From: Quercus robur | Lineage: Eukaryota; Streptophyta; Magnoliopsida; Fagales; Fagaceae | Reading direction: 5' to 3' | Length of the DNA: 64,000 bases | Assembly (NCBI RefSeq): GCF_932294415.1 | Contig: NC_065539.1 | Coordinates: 52,533,501 to 52,597,500, forward strand | Part shown: piece after piece, positions 59,231 to 64,000 of the stretch | How positions within the stretch are numbered: position 1 is the stretch's first letter | Layout: each line of letters starts with the position of its first letter | Notes under the pieces: model-generated | Seen by the model: the letters and a program-made list of their open reading frames with translations, nothing else | What the model was told of the DNA's origin: nothing | The model's database searches: none | Program-made: the position numbers and the translations under genes

Positions 59231-60529
59231 CTTTTGTAAGGACTGAAATTGGATTGGTCCCAAAACCGGATTGGGCTCAAACCCCAGCGGCCCAAACAAT
59301 AAATTTGTAGAGCGTGGATAGAAGAACTAGATCTATCCCAGAAGAAAAACGATTAGATTTAACGATTCAAGATAGTTTGACACAAGTAAGATTAGAAAAT
59401 CTATCATCGGAATAGATTAAGTAGTTCGTATCATATGGTTTTGTTGAATAATAAAATTGTACAAGAGTTCCAGTCCTTATCCTTGATTTCTTCCTCCCTT
59501 CCTTTCAATACATCTTTCCATGTTATATATTCCAGCCTTAGTGCCATCCCTACCATACACGTGTAGGTTAGATTCGGAGAACTCGTTTCTGTCCCATCTA
59601 GCACTTCCTAGAACCATCAATTAGTAGCTGTAAGGTTGCTTCATCATTGTTTAGACGTCACTTCCATATTAATGCGTCCAGAGAGTTGGTTGGGAATCAT
59701 TTAATGCGAAGGTAGTAGCTTTTTGAAGATATTTGTTGCCTTTCTCCTTTCTTATCCTTTGTCCGACATCTAACCCTTAGTGATGATGTAAATTCGAAGT
59801 AAGTCCGTGATGATATGACACTCAGATCAACCTCGGACACATGTTGCCGAGAGGGCTTTTGTCCTCGGACACTTGTTTGACCTATCTCATATTGTTTCTA
59901 CTCCTCTCTTCTTTCCGTTCTCCTTATAATCTTATCTGGACCTCCTCGGATGGTTTAACGTCCTCGGATTGGGCCATAGGCCCAGTTAACAATGTCTTAA
60001 CAGTACTTCCTAATTAATTTGCCCCCACAATAACCCCTCAAAATCTTACTTTTCGACTCCTCGGGAGGAAAGGATGATTTTGACATCCTTAGCCCATCTT
60101 GCATTTGGTCCTATTCTGTATTCCTGACCTCCCATGCGTCTTTTCGCCTGCTCAGGGCACGCTCCTGACGCTTTGGCATCCAGAGCGTGCCAGCATTAAA
60201 TTTTGGCAACACCCTTATCCCCCACGTTCAACGGTAAGATGTAAATCTAACGGTGGAAGGTTTTTCTTTTTTTGCGAGCGAGAACTTTCCCGCTTGTAAC
60301 TTCTATGCCACTATAAATAGATTTTCAAATCAATTCTCTCTCCTACTTTCAACAATCACGCAATCCTAAAGCTCATACATTGAACCTCTCTCTCTCTCTT
60401 TCATTTCCTTGTACGTCTACAAATACTAGAACTTTGTCCAAGAACCCTCTTTCAAACCTGTAAGTCTTCTTAAAACCTTTTTAGTTTTCATCTTAAACTT
60501 GTTTATTTTCTTCGCAACCTTTTAGAAAA

Positions 60530-62884
60530 ATGGGTATGTTCCAATGTTTGGTTGAGTCCGAGGAGGGTATGAGAAGTTTCAGGGCTAAGTATAGGATCCC
60601 ACCAACAGTGGGTGTGAGGTATGCAGCCCAAGGGGAGTGGGTCGGCGCTAGGAAAACAGGGGAGGTGGTCATTCCCATGATTGCCTTCATAGAGGGTGGG
60701 ATGACCATTCCCATGGGTACTATTATTAGGAATTACCTTAAGTTTTTTAGATTATCTCCCACACAATGTGCCCCGAACATGTTTAGGGTCTTGGGAAGTA
60801 TAGAAGCTTTAAACGAGAGAATGAATCTAAACCTGACCCACCATGATGTGAATTGAGTATACAATCTGTACCATTTGAAGGGGCAGGGATATTACCTCAA
60901 ATCGAGGTATCCCGCAATAAGGTTAATCCAATGCCTTTCCACTTTAAACAAGAACTTAAAGGAGGATTTCCTTATCTTTTCCGAGGAATGGCACGATGGC
61001 CTGGCCTACCTTGCCCAACGGAGGAGGGAGAACCAGGTGGGGGTATAGCCGTAGATTCATGAATTTTAGTTTACATTTTTTTTTTTTTTTGTCTTGTGCC
61101 TCAATATTCTTGTTTCTAATGAAACCTCATTTTAATTCAATGATTTTACAGATAGGCGTTCTACCAAACCCAAACTCAACTTGGTCAATAAAGCAAGCTT
61201 GGATAGGGTATTGCAAGCCGAAATATATGTGAACGAAGCTGACAGTCAACTCTGAGCAGCCCATTTAATCCTCGGATACACACTTCTCTCGTTCGCCTTC
61301 CAAGCTCCTAAATACGTAATCAAAGCTCGTGACCCTCGGCTCCGCCGTATCAGTGTTGCCTACCAGGAGTTCGTCGTTCCAGAGGGTGTTCCACTCCCTA
61401 GAGACACTCTCCGCACCCAGCCACTTTTCGTTGCCACTACTTTAGTAGGAGCATCCTCATCCCAACTCGTTCTTAGAGAAGAGGAGGACAGAAGAGAAGA
61501 AGAAGAAGAAGAAAGAAATCCGGAGGAAGTTGTAAATTTGACAGACTCCTCGGACGAATTCGAGGTTTTTAATCAGACTATACACTCTGAGGACGCTTTC
61601 GACGAAATGGGTGTCCAAAGGAAACCCCAAAGGAGTCTAATGGAGCTGATAGAGAACCAGCCTGGGAAAGGTGCACCGGGGAGATCTGCACAGTCTCAGA
61701 TTCCCCCTCCTCCCACCAAATCTCCTCCTCCTGCTCCTCACCAACCTCAGCCGGTCAGACCTGAAGCTGCTGATCTAAAAAGGAGAAGGGAGTAGAAAGG
61801 GAAAGATGTGGTTGATACTGGAAGATCCCGTCTGACCCAGGAAAAAGAGGCCCAACGAGCTGCAAAGCAGCAGAAGGTCAGCCACACATCACAACGGGGC
61901 CTGGAGAGGTCGGATACTCAGCCTCCTGAGCCACAAGCCTGGCTCCCAGCATCCATGCACGGTGGGGAGCCCCTGAAGGATGATGCATCACTCAGGGACT
62001 TCAATGGTGGCATTGGGTGCCACGTAGCCTCGGCCGTGAAGGAGGCTTTGTTGCTTCCAAGAGATATGGCCGAGCTGAAGAATATGAGGAAGAATGAAGT
62101 CTTCCTTAATTGCAAAAGATATTTGAGAATGGTATAGTGTTAACTCTTTTCCCTCTTTTTTTTTTATTTATAATTATTATTTATTGATATGTACTTTTTA
62201 TTGGCTATGGTGTTGATCCTTCCCTTTTAGGCTATCCAAAATACTTTCAGACTGGAAGAGATTACCAATAACTGTTACCAGCAGTTGGAAGATGAAAGGA
62301 AAAAATGGATGGCCGCCATACAAACATTGACCATATCTAAGCATAATCTTGCCAAGCTGAAGAAAAAATTGACTGCTAAGGAGCAGGCTTGCCGTAGCGC
62401 TGACTCGGCTTTGGAAGGTGCAGAAAGGCAAGCCGAGGACCAAAGGAGGCGCCTACGCGAGGCAAATGAAAAATTGAATGCTACCAGGGAGCAAATGACA
62501 GCCCTTAAAAAGCAATTGGAGGAAACCCAAAGGTTAAAGGATCAAGCTGAGAAGTCCAAGGTTGAGGCCAAGAAGGCAAGGGTTGAGGCCAAGAAGGCAA
62601 TGGACAAGGTCGAGCAGAAGGGTTATGACCTTGGAGTAGCTGAGACCAAGGAAACTCTTAGGGCAGAGGTCCCAGCGGTGTGCCACATTTACTGCGCCCA
62701 AACTTGGGATGAAGCCCTTAACCGAGCTGGGGTTGAGGCTTCATCTGAGTTGAGGAAAGCAGAGAATGTGTTTTACCCTTCTGCAATTCGAGCCTCGGAT
62801 CCTTCCACTCAAGATGAAGTGGCTTCCATAACTGCTGATCCAAATCCAGAAGTATTGCCTCAGGATCCTCCTCCTCCCAGCTAG
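60530..62884 (+). pseudogene. Broken ORF remnants of the gypsy-related element
   Basis: The first part starts MGMFQCLVESEEGMRSF and carries IPMGTIIRNYLKFFRL and LNLTHHDVN, typical of the plant domain PF04195. Later parts are Pro/Glu-rich and then strongly alpha-helical, with repeated EAKKARVEAKKA words (about 62560-62610). The region is broken into several pieces and is not functional as it stands. The function of this protein in intact relatives is not known to me. Confidence 0.65.
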
Positions 62885-63111
62885 CAAGGACCAGCAAAAG
62901 AGACCGATGCTTCCCAAGAAGTATCCTCGGATAAGGCTGCAACCGTTTCGGAGGTAGGGGCAGCTTCCCAAGGCTTTCAGCAAGACTTGGCTTCTACAAT
63001 CATGCCCGCTGAGGGAGCTTCTAAAGACAAAGAGGGAACAACTACCTCGAAAGCAGATAACCCAACCAATAAAACTTCCAAGCTTCAAATTAAGCTGAAT
63101 AAATGAGCTTT

Positions 63112-63639
63112 CTTTTGTAATACAATTAGGACTTTTGCAAGGGATTTTGTTGTTTGTTGTTGTTTTTTTTTTTTTTTTTTAGACATATTTTAATGAAGTA
63201 TGCATTTTTACTTTTTGGAATTCGTTTTGAGTTGCTGTTTATCCCATTTTTGTGTTATTCGTTCTGTCATTTTGGTTTTGAGTAATTTCATCTTGATTGC
63301 CCTTTGTTTATATAAGAGAAAAAAAAAACATAATTTACACACATTTTTAATTGGTAGCTAAAATGGATGATAACCATTGAGTCTATAACATCACATAGAT
63401 ATAATTTGGATACATTTATATCCATTCTAACAAGTTGAACCTTAAGAAGACGTTCAAAAGCCAGATAAAGTTAAGTCTAGAGCACCTCAATATGCATTAA
63501 ATGATGCTCACAAGCTTATTGGGATTTATATCTTTACTAGGTAATTAAAAACCCTGTGATCCGAGAATGGGACTTAAGGGTTTACTCCTTTGAAATGCCC
63601 AAGTTTGTGTGGCACTAGCATTTTAATAACAAGAGGCTG
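63112..63639. other. Non-coding interior of the gypsy-related element
   Basis: Between the helical ORF remnant and the 81-bp array lies AT-rich DNA with TTGTTG and poly-T; nothing coding was recognised. Confidence 0.4.
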
Positions 63640-64000
63640 TATTAGTTTCTATTGAACCTATTTAATGCTCCAATACAAGTCATAGGGTATTAATTTCCAC
63701 TAAGTTTGTTGTCCGAGGAACCTGACAAAACTTAGTTTCTGTTTAATACTTCAATAGATGTCAAAGGGTATTAATTTCCACTAAGTTTGTGGTCCGAGGA
63801 ACCTGACATAACTTAGTTTCTGTTTAATACTTCAATAGATGTCAAAGGGTATTAATTTCCACTAAGTTTATGGTCCAAAGAACCTGACATAACTTAGTTT
63901 CTGCTTAATACTTCAATAGATGTCAAAGGGTATTAATTTCCACTAAGTTTGTGGTCCGAGGAACCTGACATAACTTAGTTTCTGCTTAATACTTCAATAG
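63640..64000 (+). repeat. 81-bp tandem array running off the window
   Basis: GGGTATTAATTTCCACTAAG recurs at 63685, 63766, 63847 and 63928, an exact 81-bp period. Each unit also carries GGTCCGAGGAACCTGACA (one copy with changes) and TTAATACTTCAATAGATG. At least four units are present and the array continues beyond the window. It appears to be internal to the gypsy-related element. Confidence 0.9.

Larger units (their letters stand above)
59235..64000 (+). mobile_element. Fossil gypsy-related LTR element (PF04195-type), right end outside window
   Basis: Starting near TGTAAGGACTGAAATTGG, the first 1.1 kb looks like LTR or leader DNA, with repeated CCTCGGA words and a TATAAATA box at about 60313. 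Remnants follow of the open reading region labelled putative gypsy-type transposon (PF04195), then a long coiled-coil region and an 81-bp tandem array at the window edge. The exact left end is uncertain and the right LTR is not in view. Coding parts are broken, with a handful of breaks. No gag, protease or polymerase was seen, so it is probably a non-autonomous derivative. Confidence 0.6.

Overview
The window is nuclear DNA from a flowering plant, most likely a woody eudicot of the rosid group. It shows spliced genes with GT-AG introns, PLS-class PPR-DYW genes, a plant tRNA-Gly gene, AT-rich intergenic DNA and plant-type transposable elements (Mutator-like, PIF/Harbinger, hAT, L1 and RTE LINEs, LTR elements). 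The repeat families would fit a Fagales tree such as oak, but that rests on memory and cannot be settled here. Species, chromosome and expression are not visible.

Genes in order: (1) the 5' end of a seed-maturation (SMP/LEA) gene on the minus strand, with two ABRE-like boxes (1-207); (2) a four-exon single-domain glyoxalase/VOC gene, minus (3516-5978); (3) a two-exon PPR-DYW gene matching Arabidopsis LOI1/MEF11, minus (7351-9744); (4) a TSR2-like ribosome-biogenesis gene, plus (10788-11828), with a probable early stop; (5) tRNA-Gly(GCC), minus (14661-14731); (6) an Oberon-type PHD-finger gene, plus (20710-24839); (7) an intronless HSP20-like gene, minus (28953-29510); (8) a six-exon uncharacterised plant gene of 270 residues, minus (37319-41665); (9) a second PPR-DYW gene matching At4g14820, plus (43558-46470); (10) a three-exon single-pass membrane protein gene, minus (46996-48763). 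From 49 kb on the window is almost all transposable elements.

The genes do not form a pathway. From memory, several of their best Arabidopsis matches are neighbours: RAB28/ECP31, TSR2 and an HSP20-like gene near At3g22490-22530, and PPR At4g14820, HSP20-like At4g14830 and LOI1 At4g14850. The window therefore looks like an unsplit ancestral block whose parts are shared between two duplicated Arabidopsis segments.

The mobile elements are unusually easy to delimit. They include three Mutator-type non-autonomous elements with 9- to 10-bp target duplications (one a 656-bp foldback with 193-bp arms), a 1,048-bp Tourist-like element with a TAA duplication, a full-length but dead L1 LINE with a perfect 16-bp duplication, a 2.4-kb hAT-like element holding a nested probable solo LTR, and a fossil gypsy-related element running off the right end into an 81-bp tandem array.

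I found no convincing new biological system. The points most worth a second look are the foldback Mutator-type element with its repeated TATAG(T/C)G(A/G)CG core, the LINE whose stop codons look largely like C-to-T decay of glutamine codons, the shortened TSR2-like gene, and the uncharacterised 270-residue protein.
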